From Limiplasma sp036645955 (GTDB taxonomy: Bacteria; Bacillota; Clostridia; Christensenellales; Aristaeellaceae), in the NCBI GenBank assembly GCA_036645955.1, contig JAVXND010000001.1:1-64000 (forward strand): a stretch of DNA of 64,000 bases, given 5' to 3'. The translations under genes and the position numbers were made by a program. The notes under the pieces are model-generated. The model made no database searches. It had not been told where the DNA came from and saw only the letters and a program-made list of their open reading frames with translations. Of this stretch, positions 1 to 8,910 are shown in pieces (positions within the stretch are counted from its first letter, which is position 1; the number at the start of each line of letters is the position of its first letter).

Positions 1-2214
1 GCTGTTCTTTGTAATCGACCACGCAATCGGCCCCGTGCCTGTAGCTGTAAGCTTTACGGAATACGCTTGGTTCACCGTGCCGCTTTGAAGCTTATCGCCT
101 GTGGTAATGATAATTTCCCCGATTTTGCCAGTCTTGGGGAACCTGGCTGTAATCACATTGCCGTTTGTGGCATTCGTAGCAGCTGCGCCTGCAACCGTAA
201 ACCAATCCTGCCTGATGCCTGCTACTGTATAGCCGCTTTGGGGCTTGAGTGTAATGGTTGCGGTATATTCGGTTTCGGGTTTAAACACCGCATCGCTTGG
301 CGACCACGTAACCGTACCCGTATACTCGCTGGTGGCAGTCACTGCGGTTACAGGTGCCGCATTTGCCGCGGGAACCGTTACGCCGCCAATGGCAGGGTTG
401 CTGATGGGCAGCTCGCCCGTTGTGGGGAACACCACCGTTACCGTACCCTTGTTGACCGCGTTGGTCACCTGTACATTCGCGGGTGCGCCGTCCACCTTAA
501 AGGCATTCTGAGCCACGCCTGTAAAGGTATAGCCGCTCTTTGCGTTCAGCCCAACGGTTGCGGTATAGGTTTTGCCGGGTTGGAAAGCCGCATCCGCTGG
601 CAGCCAAGAAACTGCGCCTGTAAACTGGCTGGATTCCGTGATTGCGCTTACAGGCTTATCTCCGTTTTTGGGAGCTGTCAAGCCCCTCAGGTTCAGATCT
701 GTCACTGGCATGAGACTGGTTACCTTCAGCGTTTGATCCTCACCGTAACCGGTATAGGCGCCAATGCCATCCACACGCAGGGTAATGACAGAACCCGCCC
801 AGCTTGCCTGCACAGGAAGGGTGCTCGCCGTGCTGACTTCAGCATTGTTGACCTTCCAAGAATATTTGACTGTTGCAATGATGGGATTAATTTCTGCCAG
901 TAGCTGATCCCCCACATTGGGTGATTCAACATTTGCATAATTGCCGGTACTCATGTTCTTGACCAATGCGCTAGCAAGCTTCCCGCTTGCGCTTACTCTC
1001 GCAGTCTTCGTGCTTGCCACTGTTCCGCTAAACATGCCCGTGCCTGTTGCGATCAGCTGAATTTCTTTGCCTGTGTCCGCAGCGGTCACAAGGTAGGTGC
1101 TTGCATTGCTCATTTGCTTGCCGTCCACCAGCCATGCATAGATGACGGTTGCATTGGCAGGTGTGATGGCTGCGCTTAATGTATCGCCAACCACAGGCAG
1201 CATGCCGTTAATATCCACTCTGATGATTTGGCTATTGCTCAAAACAGCGTTGGTTGCCGTGCTGGTAGCACTGCCCGTGTACTTTCCAGTACCCGTTACC
1301 CTGAGCTGAATGCTCTTGCCGATATCCGCATTTGTAACCAAATAGGTGGGTGCGGTGCCTGCCTCCACGCCGCCTACCAGCCAGCTGTAGCTAACCGTGG
1401 CTTGCGAAGGCGTTACGCCCTGTGCCGCCAAAATGTTGCCCACCACGGGCGCAAGGTTGTTCAGCGCCACGCTGGTTACTTTATTGGAGGCATAATAGTT
1501 AAGGAACTTATTCATGATGTAGCCTGTGCGGCTTCCTACACGAATGTAATCCCAGGTTGCACCTTGACTGATCACGCCAACCGTTGTGCCCACGCTGTAC
1601 ACGCCAATGCGGTCGTAGCCTGTGCCGGGGCCTGTACGCACGCGAACGCCGCTGCCGTTACTGCTCCAAATGGTAGCATAACAAATAATGCCTTCATCGC
1701 CGCCGCTTTCGCCGCCGCTGACGAGAAATCGGTTCATCATATAGCCAATGGTTCCATTCACATTCAGCTTAGACCAGCTGGAGCCTCTTTCAAGCACCGT
1801 TACCGGTGTGCCGACTGCGACGGTGCGTATGTTGCGGTAGACCGTTCCAGGGCCTTTGCGCAGGTGTACGCCATAGCCATTGTTGCTGGTGACCGTCGCA
1901 GTGCCAATACCGCCGCCAGTACCGCCGCCAGTGCCGCCGCCGCTGCTGCCGCCCAGCTTCAAATAATCGCTGTACATATAGCCGGTTTTACCATCCGGCG
2001 TTTCCACCTTACACCAGCTTCCGCTGGTGGATAGAATTTTCACCTGCGTGTGCGTATAATAGCTGGTAATGGTGCTTGCCGAATAGCTGGGAGAGCTACG
2101 CAAACGTAGCCATCCACCCACGACAGTCGCATACTGCGTTGCCGCCATTGATGTTGCGGGTACTACGCTTACCAGCAGCATAGCCACCAACAGAATTGCT
2201 AAAAATCGTTTCAT
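1..2214 (-). CDS. secreted SH3b / Ig-like repeat surface protein (C-terminus beyond window)
   Basis: The reading frame is open from an ATG at 2214 to the window edge, giving 738 residues without a stop; the C-terminus is missing. GGAGGG lies 9 nt before the ATG. Residues 1-24 are a signal peptide (MKRFLAILLV start, cleavage near TSMA). Three bacterial SH3 domains follow at about 26-87, 105-165 and 176-239, each with an LRxGPG-like and GYM(M/Y) core, joined by Gly/Ser linkers. From about 245 there are at least three Ig-like repeats with a TVxYxWxV core, then two modules with a YTATxxLxxxSGYT core. SH3b domains usually bind peptidoglycan, so a wall-associated role is inferred. No catalytic domain is visible in this part; one may lie beyond the window. 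Confidence 0.85.
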   Translation of the reverse strand, partial: MKRFLAILLVAMLLVSVVPATSMAATQYATVVGGWLRLRSSPSYSASTITSYYTHTQVKILSTSGSWCKVETPDGKTGYMYSDYLKLGGSSGGGTGGGTGGGIGTATVTSNNGYGVHLRKGPGTVYRNIRTVAVGTPVTVLERGSSWSKLNVNGTIGYMMNRFLVSGGESGGDEGIICYATIWSSNGSGVRVRTGPGTGYDRIGVYSVGTTVGVISQGATWDYIRVGSRTGYIMNKFLNYYASNKVTSVALNNLAPVVGNILAAQGVTPSQATVSYSWLVGGVEAGTAPTYLVTNADIGKSIQLRVTGTGKYTGSATSTATNAVLSNSQIIRVDINGMLPVVGDTLSAAITPANATVIYAWLVDGKQMSNASTYLVTAADTGKEIQLIATGTGMFSGTVASTKTARVSASGKLASALVKNMSTGNYANVESPNVGDQLLAEINPIIATVKYSWKVNNAEVSTASTLPVQASWAGSVITLRVDGIGAYTGYGEDQTLKVTSLMPVTDLNLRGLTAPKNGDKPVSAITESSQFTGAVSWLPADAAFQPGKTYTATVGLNAKSGYTFTGVAQNAFKVDGAPANVQVTNAVNKGTVTVVFPTTGELPISNPAIGGVTVPAANAAPVTAVTATSEYTGTVTWSPSDAVFKPETEYTATITLKPQSGYTVAGIRQDWFTVAGAAATNATNGNVITARFPKTGKIGEIIITTGDKLQSGTVNQAYSVKLTATGTGPIAWSITKNS

Positions 2215-2305
2215 AATGTGAACCCTCCGATTTTACTATTACTTCTGGGATGTTACAGTCATAAGACGTAATTCCCATGCGAAATCTTCCCAATCCTAGG
2301 AGATA

Positions 2306-2334
2306 ATTGTACATTATTTTTTAAGGCTTTGCAA
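2306..2334 (-). promoter_or_regulatory. sigma-A-type promoter for the SH3 surface protein
   Basis: On the minus strand TTGCAA (2334-2329) and TACAAT (2311-2306) are separated by exactly 17 nt. It sits just past the terminator of the upstream chaperone operon and leaves a leader of about 85 nt before the ATG at 2214. Confidence 0.6.
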
Positions 2335-2336
2335 AT

Positions 2337-2387
2337 AAAAAATTCCGGATGGCATACACCCGTTGTAAAACAGGCGTTGCGCATCCG
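2337..2387 (-). terminator. intrinsic terminator of the chaperone operon
   Basis: On the minus strand CGGATG (2387-2382) pairs with CATCCG (2351-2346). A second inner stem (ACGCCTG with CGGGTGT) lies between them, and six T follow shortly after (2342-2337). It lies 20 nt past the stop of the zinc-ribbon gene. Confidence 0.7.
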
Positions 2388-2407
2388 AAATGGGGGCATT
2401 CAAGCAC

Positions 2408-2854
2408 TTATCCTTTTTGAGTAAAGCTGTTATGGCAACGGCTGCAGGTAACCGTAACCACGCCCGTACCGCGCGGCACGCGCAGCCAAGCCTTACAGCC
2501 CGGGCATTTAAAATATTTGAATTTTTTGCGATTTTGGTAGCGTACCTTCGCCTGCTTGCTCTTTACCTTGTAGCGCTCCATCATGGTGGTGTAGCGGCGG
2601 TTTTCGGCATTGCGCTTTTCATTGTTGCGTGAAAAAATTCGGAAAATGGTAAACACATAAGCCGCAAAGCCCGCCACATTCAGCACAAGCCCAACCATAG
2701 GCCAAATCACCGAGCCTTGAATAGAGCCAATAATGGAACCTAGTAAGTAGCTGAGCAAACCCGACCACAAAAGCGCCATGGAAAGTTGATCCGTACCGTG
2801 GCGGCCGCTCATAAAGGAACGGAACGCCTGCTTTATTTTTTGCCAAAAGGACAT
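2408..2854 (-). CDS. zinc-ribbon membrane protein
   Basis: A 148-residue protein with two hydrophobic segments (about residues 26-48 and 52-72), a basic stretch rich in Lys/Arg, and a C-terminal zinc ribbon CPGC...CSRC (two CxxC pairs). The ATG at 2854 is chosen because AAGGAG lies 8 nt upstream; a TTG six bases earlier is too close to that site. It is the last gene of the dnaK-DUF5685-J-protein operon, 24 nt after the J-protein stop. The ribbon should face the cytosol if both helices span the membrane. The function is unknown; a membrane-side role in the same chaperone module is inference from position. Confidence 0.75.
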   Translation of the reverse strand: MSFWQKIKQAFRSFMSGRHGTDQLSMALLWSGLLSYLLGSIIGSIQGSVIWPMVGLVLNVAGFAAYVFTIFRIFSRNNEKRNAENRRYTTMMERYKVKSKQAKVRYQNRKKFKYFKCPGCKAWLRVPRGTGVVTVTCSRCHNSFTQKG

Positions 2855-2878
2855 AATCAAAACTCCTTCTTGTACAGT

Positions 2879-3697
2879 TTAGCAGTAAAACCTTCGCCCG
2901 CCGCAACCGCAGCAGCAATTGCAAAGCATGTTTGCCACGCAGAGCGAAAGGCAGGGGTTAGAACAACAATAGGAAGCAAAGCCGCCCTGTGTACTTCGCT
3001 GACCATACGCTTGGCTTCCCGCATTGAGCTGTGCTAACAGCTCGCGAAACGCAGGCTCATCGGGCGCCATTTGGCTGGCCGCTTTCGCTTCATCAAGCGC
3101 GGCAATGCGGTTTCCCAGCCCCACATTGGCTTTGGCGCTCCAATAGTACCACGCGGCTTTGCGTTCGGGGGTTTGCTTGAGCAGGTTCAGCGCCTGCTGG
3201 TAGCGTCCCGCAAGCACTTCGCTTGCGGCGGCCTTTAACTGCGGATCGTTTTCTGTATAGGTGGTGGATTGATAACTGCGGCGTGAACCGCCGCCGAACA
3301 TCTCGTCAAAATCAAATCCGAACCCGCCAAAATCAAAGCCGCCCTGTCCTTGCCCACCGCTTTGGCGCTGACCGTCCGCACCGCCGTTTTGGTAATCGCC
3401 ATAGCCGCCTGTATTGCCATAGCCGCCATAGCCGCTGTAGCCGCCGCTTCCGCCATAGCCGCCGCTGCCGCTGCTTCCGCCATAGCTTCCGCCGCCGCTG
3501 CCTCCGACATAGCCCTGACCCTTGTGCTTAATCAAAATGCTGTAGGCCTCGTTGACCTCCTTCATTTTGGTTTCAGCCTGTGCCGATCCACCATTCAAAT
3601 CAGGATGGTATTTTTTAGCCAGCGTGCGATAGGCCGACTTAATCTCGTCATCCGTCGCGTTAGGCGACACGCCCAGTACCTCGTAGGGGTCTCTCAT
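2879..3697 (-). CDS. J-domain (DnaJ-like) protein with Cys-rich tail
   Basis: A co-chaperone that should stimulate the Hsp70 ATPase. Residues 1-60 are a J domain with the HPD triad at 31-33. A Gly/Tyr/Ser-rich low-complexity region covers about 65-145, and two TPR-like helical repeats cover about 155-215. The last 30 residues hold ten Cys, including a CCCGC run. It lacks the CxxCxGxG zinc fingers and C-terminal domains of true DnaJ, so it is a class III J-protein. The ATG at 3697 has GGAGG 7 nt upstream; an in-frame ATG further upstream has no such site. It lies between the DUF5685-like gene and the zinc-ribbon gene. The Cys tail could bind metal or an Fe-S cluster (inference). Confidence 0.88.
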   Translation of the reverse strand: MRDPYEVLGVSPNATDDEIKSAYRTLAKKYHPDLNGGSAQAETKMKEVNEAYSILIKHKGQGYVGGSGGGSYGGSSGSGGYGGSGGYSGYGGYGNTGGYGDYQNGGADGQRQSGGQGQGGFDFGGFGFDFDEMFGGGSRRSYQSTTYTENDPQLKAAASEVLAGRYQQALNLLKQTPERKAAWYYWSAKANVGLGNRIAALDEAKAASQMAPDEPAFRELLAQLNAGSQAYGQRSTQGGFASYCCSNPCLSLCVANMLCNCCCGCGGRRFYC

Positions 3698-3768
3698 GAC
3701 CCAGCCTCCTATTCGGCCAGTATTCATGGCCTGCCTTTTCGGTCGCTTGCCTCCAGCCGCTCAAAGTG

Positions 3769-4623
3769 CTATTTGCCCTCTGCTTCAGGCTTGAGCTTCT
3801 CATCCTTGGGCTTGCCCTGCTTTTGTAGGTAGCGCGACCAGCAACCAGCATACAGGATATTGCGCAAAATGTCTATCTCTTTTACCAGCGGCAAGAGCTC
3901 AAACGCCTCTGTACATTCAGCAATCAACAGCGTTAAGCTTTGCTTAGCAAAGGCCTCGTAATCCTCACGTTCGTGAAAGGTTGCCAGGGGATTGTAGCTC
4001 TTTTTTCGCAAATCACGCGGCAAATCATCGTAGGCATCCATCAGGTACACAAAACGCCCGAGCGCTTCCCCCACTTGCCTGAGCGTATCCGCCCAAAGAT
4101 CTTCCTTGTAGCGGTAAATCACCCCGAGCAGCCGTGCCGTCAGGTTCGCAGGTCCATCGGGTGATTCGGCATTTTTGCGTTCCAACGCCGATAGGTCGTG
4201 CAGACAGTTTTCAATTTCCGCACATTTTTGGGGATACAGCGCCCGCACGCGCAGGTAGGCGGACTTGAGCAGTCCTGCCTCCGCGCGTCCAAGCAGGCTG
4301 TGATCATCCTGCCAATCATCCAAGCATTTGTGATAGGCCAGCGCAATGTTCATATCCGCGCAGTATTCACAAATTTCGTTTTGTACATACGCATGCGGTT
4401 TCAGGGGATGCGGCATACAGCGTTCCTTGCAAAGGGCTTGCTCAGGCTCATAAAGCGAGCTTAGCAGAAGGTAGAGAAAGGTCATATCGTAGCTCAGCGT
4501 TAAGCGTCCGCACTGCCCATAGCGGGTGTAAAGCGTATGACATAGCCCGCAATAATACGCGCGGTAGCGGCTTTGCTGCTCCTCACTCAGCGCACTCGCG
4601 GCGATGGTCACATAACCAAACAT
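3769..4623 (-). CDS. DUF5685-like protein
   Basis: A 284-residue, mostly helical, probably cytosolic protein. Near the N-terminus is a YYCGLCHTL motif (two Cys separated by two residues), and a second Cys group CKERC...CEYC lies around residues 65-93, suggesting a metal site. A DAYDDL segment in the C-terminal half recalls the Asp-rich motif of all-helical prenyl-synthase-like folds, but no function is established. AAGGAGG lies 9 nt before the ATG. It sits 36 nt after the Hsp70 stop and 71 nt before the J-protein, so it is co-transcribed with both. Family assignment is from memory of this motif pattern beside J-proteins in Firmicutes. Confidence 0.7.
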   Translation of the reverse strand: MFGYVTIAASALSEEQQSRYRAYYCGLCHTLYTRYGQCGRLTLSYDMTFLYLLLSSLYEPEQALCKERCMPHPLKPHAYVQNEICEYCADMNIALAYHKCLDDWQDDHSLLGRAEAGLLKSAYLRVRALYPQKCAEIENCLHDLSALERKNAESPDGPANLTARLLGVIYRYKEDLWADTLRQVGEALGRFVYLMDAYDDLPRDLRKKSYNPLATFHEREDYEAFAKQSLTLLIAECTEAFELLPLVKEIDILRNILYAGCWSRYLQKQGKPKDEKLKPEAEGK

Positions 4624-4659
4624 GCCTTAACGCCTCCTTATTCTGCCAAACTGCTTTGC

Positions 4660-6447
4660 TTACTTTTCTTCATCCTTGCCCGCGCTGGTAAAGTCAGCAT
4701 CTACGGTGCCGTCCTCGCTTGCGTCGCTTGCGTCTGCATCCACAAAGCGCCCCAAGGCCTGTAAGGCGGCGGTTAGCTCGTCGCACGCATCCTTGAGCTC
4801 CTGATCCTTGTGATCGTCCATTGCCTTCTTCACGCGCTTGCGCAAGCTCTCCACGCGTTCCTTATCCTCAGCACCAAGCTTTTTTTGTGCGTCCTTGGCT
4901 TGATAAAGCAGCGTTTCCGCACGGTTGGTAAGCTCCGCGCTCTGCTTGCGAAGGGCATCCTCGGAGGCATAGCGCTCCGCATCGCGTATGGCTTGATCAA
5001 TTTCCGCAGAGGACATGTTGGTGCTCTGTGTAAGCGTAATTTCTTGGCGCTTGCCGGTTCCCAAATCCTTAGCGGCCACATTGACAATGCCGTTGGCATC
5101 TATGGCAAAGGTCACCTCAATTTGAGGCACGCCGCGAAGCGCACGGCGAATGCCGTTCAAGCGGAAGCGCCCCAAGGTTTTGTTACAGCTTGCAATTTCG
5201 CGCTCCCCCTGCAAAACGTGGATATCCACAGAGGTTTGAAAATTTGCGGCAGTGGTAAAGGTTTGACTGCGCTGTACAGGCAAAGTGGTGTTGCGCTCAA
5301 TCACGCGTGAAAACACATCGCCCATGGTTTCAATGCCCAAGGACAGCGGGGTAACGTCTAGCAGCAGCAGCCCCTTCACCTCGCCTAGCAGTACACCGCC
5401 CTGCAGTGCCGCGCCCATGGCTACGCACTCGTCGGGGTTAATGTCCTTGCTGGGTTCCTTGTTGGTAAATTTTTTCACAGCCGCTTGCACAGCGGGAATG
5501 CGCGTGGAGCCGCCCACCAATAGCACACGGCTTAAATCGCTTGGGGATAGCCCCGCGTCGCCCATCGCCTGCTTCACAGGACCCATGGTGCTTTCCACCA
5601 ATTTGGCAGTCAGCTCGTCAAACTTGGCACGCGTCACCGTCATTTCCAAGTGCTTTGCACCGTTTTTATCAGAGGTGAGGAAGGGCAGGTTGATGGTTGC
5701 CGCACTTGCCGCGCTCAACTCAATTTTTGCCTTTTCTGCCGCTTCCCGAATGCGGTTCATCGCCATGGAATCCCGCGTGATATCCATGCGTTCCTTTTTC
5801 TTAAATTCCTCGGCAATGTAGCTGGTCAGGCAGCTGTCAAAATCGTCGCCGCCCAAGCGGTTGTTTCCCGCCGTGGCCAGCACCTCAATCACATCGTTGT
5901 TGATATCCAAAATGGATACATCAAATGTGCCGCCGCCCAAGTCGAAAACCATGATTTTTTGTACGCCGCCCTTATCCATGCCATAGGCGAGCGCGGCGGC
6001 TGTGGGTTCATTAATAATGCGCAATACATTCAGTCCTGCGATTTTGCCCGCGTCCTTTGTGGCTTGACGCTGGCCGTCGCTAAAATAAGCAGGCACCGTA
6101 ATCACAGCATCGGTTACCGCTTCGCCCAAATAGCTTTCCGCATCCTGCTTTAATTTTTGAAGAATAATAGCAGATACCTCTTGAGGTGTGTAGGATTTGC
6201 CATCCACCTTGGAACGGTTATCCGTGCCCATTTCCCGCTTGACAGATGTGATGGTACGCGCGCTGTTGGTCACTGCCTGCCGTTTGGCGGCCGCGCCTAC
6301 AATTCGCTCGCCCTCCTTGGTAAATGCCACTACGGAAGGCGTTGTACGCCCGCCCTCTGCGTTGGGGATCACAACAGAATCGCCGTTTTCCATGAATGCA
6401 ACGCAAGAATTTGTTGTGCCTAAATCAATGCCAATGGTTTTGCCCAT
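4660..6447 (-). CDS. dnaK: Hsp70 chaperone (DnaK family)
   Basis: A 595-residue ATP-dependent chaperone. The nucleotide-binding domain has IGIDLGTTNSCVA at the start, the DLGGGTFDVS phosphate loop and the VLLVGGSTRIP adenosine motif. The substrate-binding domain and a helical lid follow, and the tail ends in acidic residues with DADF. The ATG at 6447 has AGGAGG upstream; the reading frame extends 14 codons further but without a ribosome site. No grpE or canonical dnaJ is next to it, and no CIRCE element was seen upstream, so it may be a specialised paralogue. In the substrate-binding domain the usually invariant GIPPAPRG is GIRRALRG at 432-439. Confidence 0.92.
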   Translation of the reverse strand: MGKTIGIDLGTTNSCVAFMENGDSVVIPNAEGGRTTPSVVAFTKEGERIVGAAAKRQAVTNSARTITSVKREMGTDNRSKVDGKSYTPQEVSAIILQKLKQDAESYLGEAVTDAVITVPAYFSDGQRQATKDAGKIAGLNVLRIINEPTAAALAYGMDKGGVQKIMVFDLGGGTFDVSILDINNDVIEVLATAGNNRLGGDDFDSCLTSYIAEEFKKKERMDITRDSMAMNRIREAAEKAKIELSAASAATINLPFLTSDKNGAKHLEMTVTRAKFDELTAKLVESTMGPVKQAMGDAGLSPSDLSRVLLVGGSTRIPAVQAAVKKFTNKEPSKDINPDECVAMGAALQGGVLLGEVKGLLLLDVTPLSLGIETMGDVFSRVIERNTTLPVQRSQTFTTAANFQTSVDIHVLQGEREIASCNKTLGRFRLNGIRRALRGVPQIEVTFAIDANGIVNVAAKDLGTGKRQEITLTQSTNMSSAEIDQAIRDAERYASEDALRKQSAELTNRAETLLYQAKDAQKKLGAEDKERVESLRKRVKKAMDDHKDQELKDACDELTAALQALGRFVDADASDASEDGTVDADFTSAGKDEEK

Positions 6448-6623
6448 TTGAATCAATCCTCCTATCCCCAAATCGACGTTCGGGGTCAAAGGATATCATA
6501 ACGGTTCAGCATGGACAATATATAGCCGAAAAATGAAGAAACCGTAAACTTTATCCAATCTTCTTCGGTTTGCTGAATAATTCTTCCTTTTCAGGACAGG
6601 CTTTCACACGAGAGGGTGACTGG

Positions 6624-7202
6624 ATGAATGTCTATTTTTTATTTTTTTCTGCTTATGCATTGCTGATTACACGCATCACACTGCATATAAGCCTGCGCCT
6701 TGGCAAGCGCTCCGGCTACCGCGTGCGTTTGCAGGCGGCAGGCGTACCCTTTATGTACCGCAAGCAGGACGATCCCGCCCTTGAGCACCCCATTTGCGAG
6801 CGCGATGTAGCACAAACGCTTGCATCCACCAACCTCGCCCCGTTTCGTGCCTTGCTCAAAAAGCGTGTGCGCAAGCAAATCAAACGTTCCTTCCATATGG
6901 AGGAGCTTAGCGTAAAGGCGCGCATTGCCTTTGAAAACGTTGCGGCCACCGCCCTTTGTTTTATGGCTGTGCGCACCTTGCTTGAAACGCTTTCCTTCTG
7001 CCGCCTCACTCCAAGGACATTTTCAAGCCACATTGAAGCAAACCTTCACCAGCAAAGCTCCGAGGTGTTGTTTCATTGCATAGTCAGCGCGCGTTTGGGT
7101 AGCCTAGGGCTTGCGGCGATTCTGTTTGGCGCGGCATTCATCCGCGCGCGCAGCAAGCACGCCCAATCGGAGGAGGAAGGCTATGCAACAGCACCCCATT
7201 GA
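6624..7202 (+). CDS. DUF2953-like membrane protein
   Basis: A 192-residue protein with an N-terminal membrane segment (residues 1-17), a basic central part and two more hydrophobic stretches near 115-130 and 160-178. The C-terminal CIVSARLGSL element resembles DUF2953 proteins such as Bacillus YtfI, and the neighbour confirms it: it overlaps ytfJ by 20 nt, as expected for a ytfI-ytfJ pair. The ATG at 6624 has GAGAGGGTG upstream. The proposed role is at the spore envelope together with YtfJ; the biochemical function is unknown. Confidence 0.65.
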   Translation: MNVYFLFFSAYALLITRITLHISLRLGKRSGYRVRLQAAGVPFMYRKQDDPALEHPICERDVAQTLASTNLAPFRALLKKRVRKQIKRSFHMEELSVKARIAFENVAATALCFMAVRTLLETLSFCRLTPRTFSSHIEANLHQQSSEVLFHCIVSARLGSLGLAAILFGAAFIRARSKHAQSEEEGYATAPH

Positions 7203-7650
7203 CAATATGATGCAAACCACCATGGAAAACATTCGAAGTATGGTGGACGTAAACACGGTGGTTGGCTCGCCTGTGCAAGGAAGCAAGGGCACAACCATCA
7301 TTCCCATTTCCAAGGTGAGCTTTGGCTTCATTGCAGGCGGAGGCGAATATGCGGCGGAGGATGCAAAGAATCGCGCCATCGCAACAGATTCCTTCCCCTT
7401 TGCGGGCGGCACAGGCGCGGGCGTATCGGTACAGCCCGTAGGTTTTTTGGTGGTAAGCGACGGCGCAGTCAAAATGCTCCCTGCGCAAACCAGCGGCGCT
7501 ATGGAACGCATGGTAGAATTGCTTCCGCAATTGCTGGAGGATTTTGGCCAAAGTGATGACAAGGGCGAAAAGAAAAAGCCCAAAAAGGTGGTCAAAACCG
7601 AGGTGGAAACCTTTGAGTTTGACGACGAGGAGGATGGCGCGCGCGCATGA
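7183..7650 (+). CDS. ytfJ: sporulation protein YtfJ / GerW family
   Basis: A 155-residue protein with the family core: VGSPVQGSKGTTIIPISKV, then GFIAGGGEY and a Gly-rich GGTGAGVSVQPVGFLVV stretch (residues about 25-100). A charged, acidic C-terminus follows. Family members are needed for germination of spores in Bacillus. The ATG at 7183 follows GAGGAGGAAGG. The gene overlaps the preceding DUF2953-like gene and its TGA overlaps the ATG of the following carboxypeptidase (ATGA at 7647-7650), so the three are translationally coupled. Confidence 0.9.
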   Translation: MQQHPIDNMMQTTMENIRSMVDVNTVVGSPVQGSKGTTIIPISKVSFGFIAGGGEYAAEDAKNRAIATDSFPFAGGTGAGVSVQPVGFLVVSDGAVKMLPAQTSGAMERMVELLPQLLEDFGQSDDKGEKKKPKKVVKTEVETFEFDDEEDGARA

Positions 7651-8816
7651 ACAGCAAGGTGCTTCATGGCATGCGGGTACTCGCGCCAAGGTTGATCTGC
7701 GCACTGCTGATTTTTTCACTTAGCGGTGCAAGCGCAAAGGAGGTGCAACCAAGCATGATCCAAACCTCCGCAAAGGCGGCGGTACTCATTGAACGAAACA
7801 CAGGCATGGTTTTGCTGCAATCTAATGAGGACTTACCCCTGCCCATGGCCTCCACCACCAAGGTAATGACCGCGCTGACGGCGCTGGAGCTAGGCAAGCT
7901 GGAAGACGTGGTAACCGTTGGACGCAATGCCTTCGGCGTGCCGGGCACAAGCATTTACCTGAGCCTGGGCGAAAAAATCACCCTGCATGATCTGCTCTAT
8001 GGGCTGATGCTGGCCAGCGGAAACGATGCGGCCGTTGCCATTGCGGAATACATCGGGGGTGATGTGGACACCTTTTGCCGTATGATGACCACGCGTGCCG
8101 CCGAATTGGGTTGCGAGAACACGGTTTTTATCAACCCCAACGGCTTGCCTGTGGCTGGGCACCATACCACTGCCTATGACTTGGCGCTCATCGCCCGCCA
8201 AGCCATGAGCCACGCGTTTTTCCGTGAGTTGGTTTCCACCCGCCGCGCATCCATCCCATGGGAAGGGCGGAGCTATCACCGTGTTTTGAACAATAAAAAC
8301 AGGTTGCTGGCGGAATATGAAGGCGCTACAGGCATTAAAACAGGCTATACCAAAGCGGCAGGGCGCTGCCTTGTTTTTGGCGCAAAGCGTGACGGGCTTG
8401 AAGTCATTGGCGTTGTGCTCAACTGCGGCGATTGGTTTCATGAAGCCGCAAGGCTGATGGATCTTGCCTTTGAACGTTATGAGCAGTTTGACGCTTTGAG
8501 CGCAGGGGAAACGGTACGCGTACTGCCTGTAAAGGATGGCACGCAGGATACGGTGTACCTGTGCGCAGAACAAACGCTCTGTGCCCCCGTTCCGCGCGGC
8601 TTGCTTCCCACCATTGAATATGACATGCCCAGTGAAATTGCCGCAGGCGCACATATGGGCGATATTGTGGGCGAAGCGCGGCTGATGCTTGCGGGCAAAA
8701 CGCTTGCAAGCACCCCGCTGGTGCTTGCGCAAAGTCTGGGCACCCGAACCTACGGTTTTGAATTGGAACGCATTTTCGACCTCTGGCCCATGCAAATGCA
8801 GCAGATAGCGGAATAG
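7647..8816 (+). CDS. D-alanyl-D-alanine carboxypeptidase (peptidase S11)
   Basis: A 389-residue penicillin-binding protein that trims the terminal D-Ala from peptidoglycan stem peptides outside the cell. It has a signal peptide (residues 1-30), the SxxK motif S69-T-T-K72, SGN at 124-126 and KTG at 231-233, then a C-terminal PBP5-like beta domain and a final amphipathic segment. All catalytic motifs are intact. The ATG overlaps the ytfJ stop. Its link to ytfJ suggests use in spore cortex formation (a DacB/DacF-like role), which is inference. A strong terminator follows 28 nt later. Confidence 0.93.
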   Translation: MNSKVLHGMRVLAPRLICALLIFSLSGASAKEVQPSMIQTSAKAAVLIERNTGMVLLQSNEDLPLPMASTTKVMTALTALELGKLEDVVTVGRNAFGVPGTSIYLSLGEKITLHDLLYGLMLASGNDAAVAIAEYIGGDVDTFCRMMTTRAAELGCENTVFINPNGLPVAGHHTTAYDLALIARQAMSHAFFRELVSTRRASIPWEGRSYHRVLNNKNRLLAEYEGATGIKTGYTKAAGRCLVFGAKRDGLEVIGVVLNCGDWFHEAARLMDLAFERYEQFDALSAGETVRVLPVKDGTQDTVYLCAEQTLCAPVPRGLLPTIEYDMPSEIAAGAHMGDIVGEARLMLAGKTLASTPLVLAQSLGTRTYGFELERIFDLWPMQMQQIAE

Positions 8817-8844
8817 GCTTTTGCCATTGCGTAGGTTTTTTCCT

Positions 8845-8878
8845 CCCCGATGCTTTATAAGGAAGCATCGGGGTTTTT
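8845..8878 (+). terminator. intrinsic terminator after the carboxypeptidase
   Basis: CCCCGATGCT (8845-8854) pairs perfectly with AGCATCGGGG (8864-8873) around a 9 nt loop and is followed by five T. Confidence 0.9.
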
Positions 8879-8910
8879 GTGTGATGCAATCCACGAAACA
8901 GCATTCCCTG

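Noticed and set aside
3223..3832. Ala- and Arg-rich open frames opposite the J-protein
   Set aside because: They are frame shadows of its Gly/Tyr/Ser-rich linker.
6448..6623. CIRCE heat-shock operator upstream of dnaK
   Set aside because: No TTAGCACTC-N9-GAGTGCTAA inverted repeat was seen in the divergent gap.
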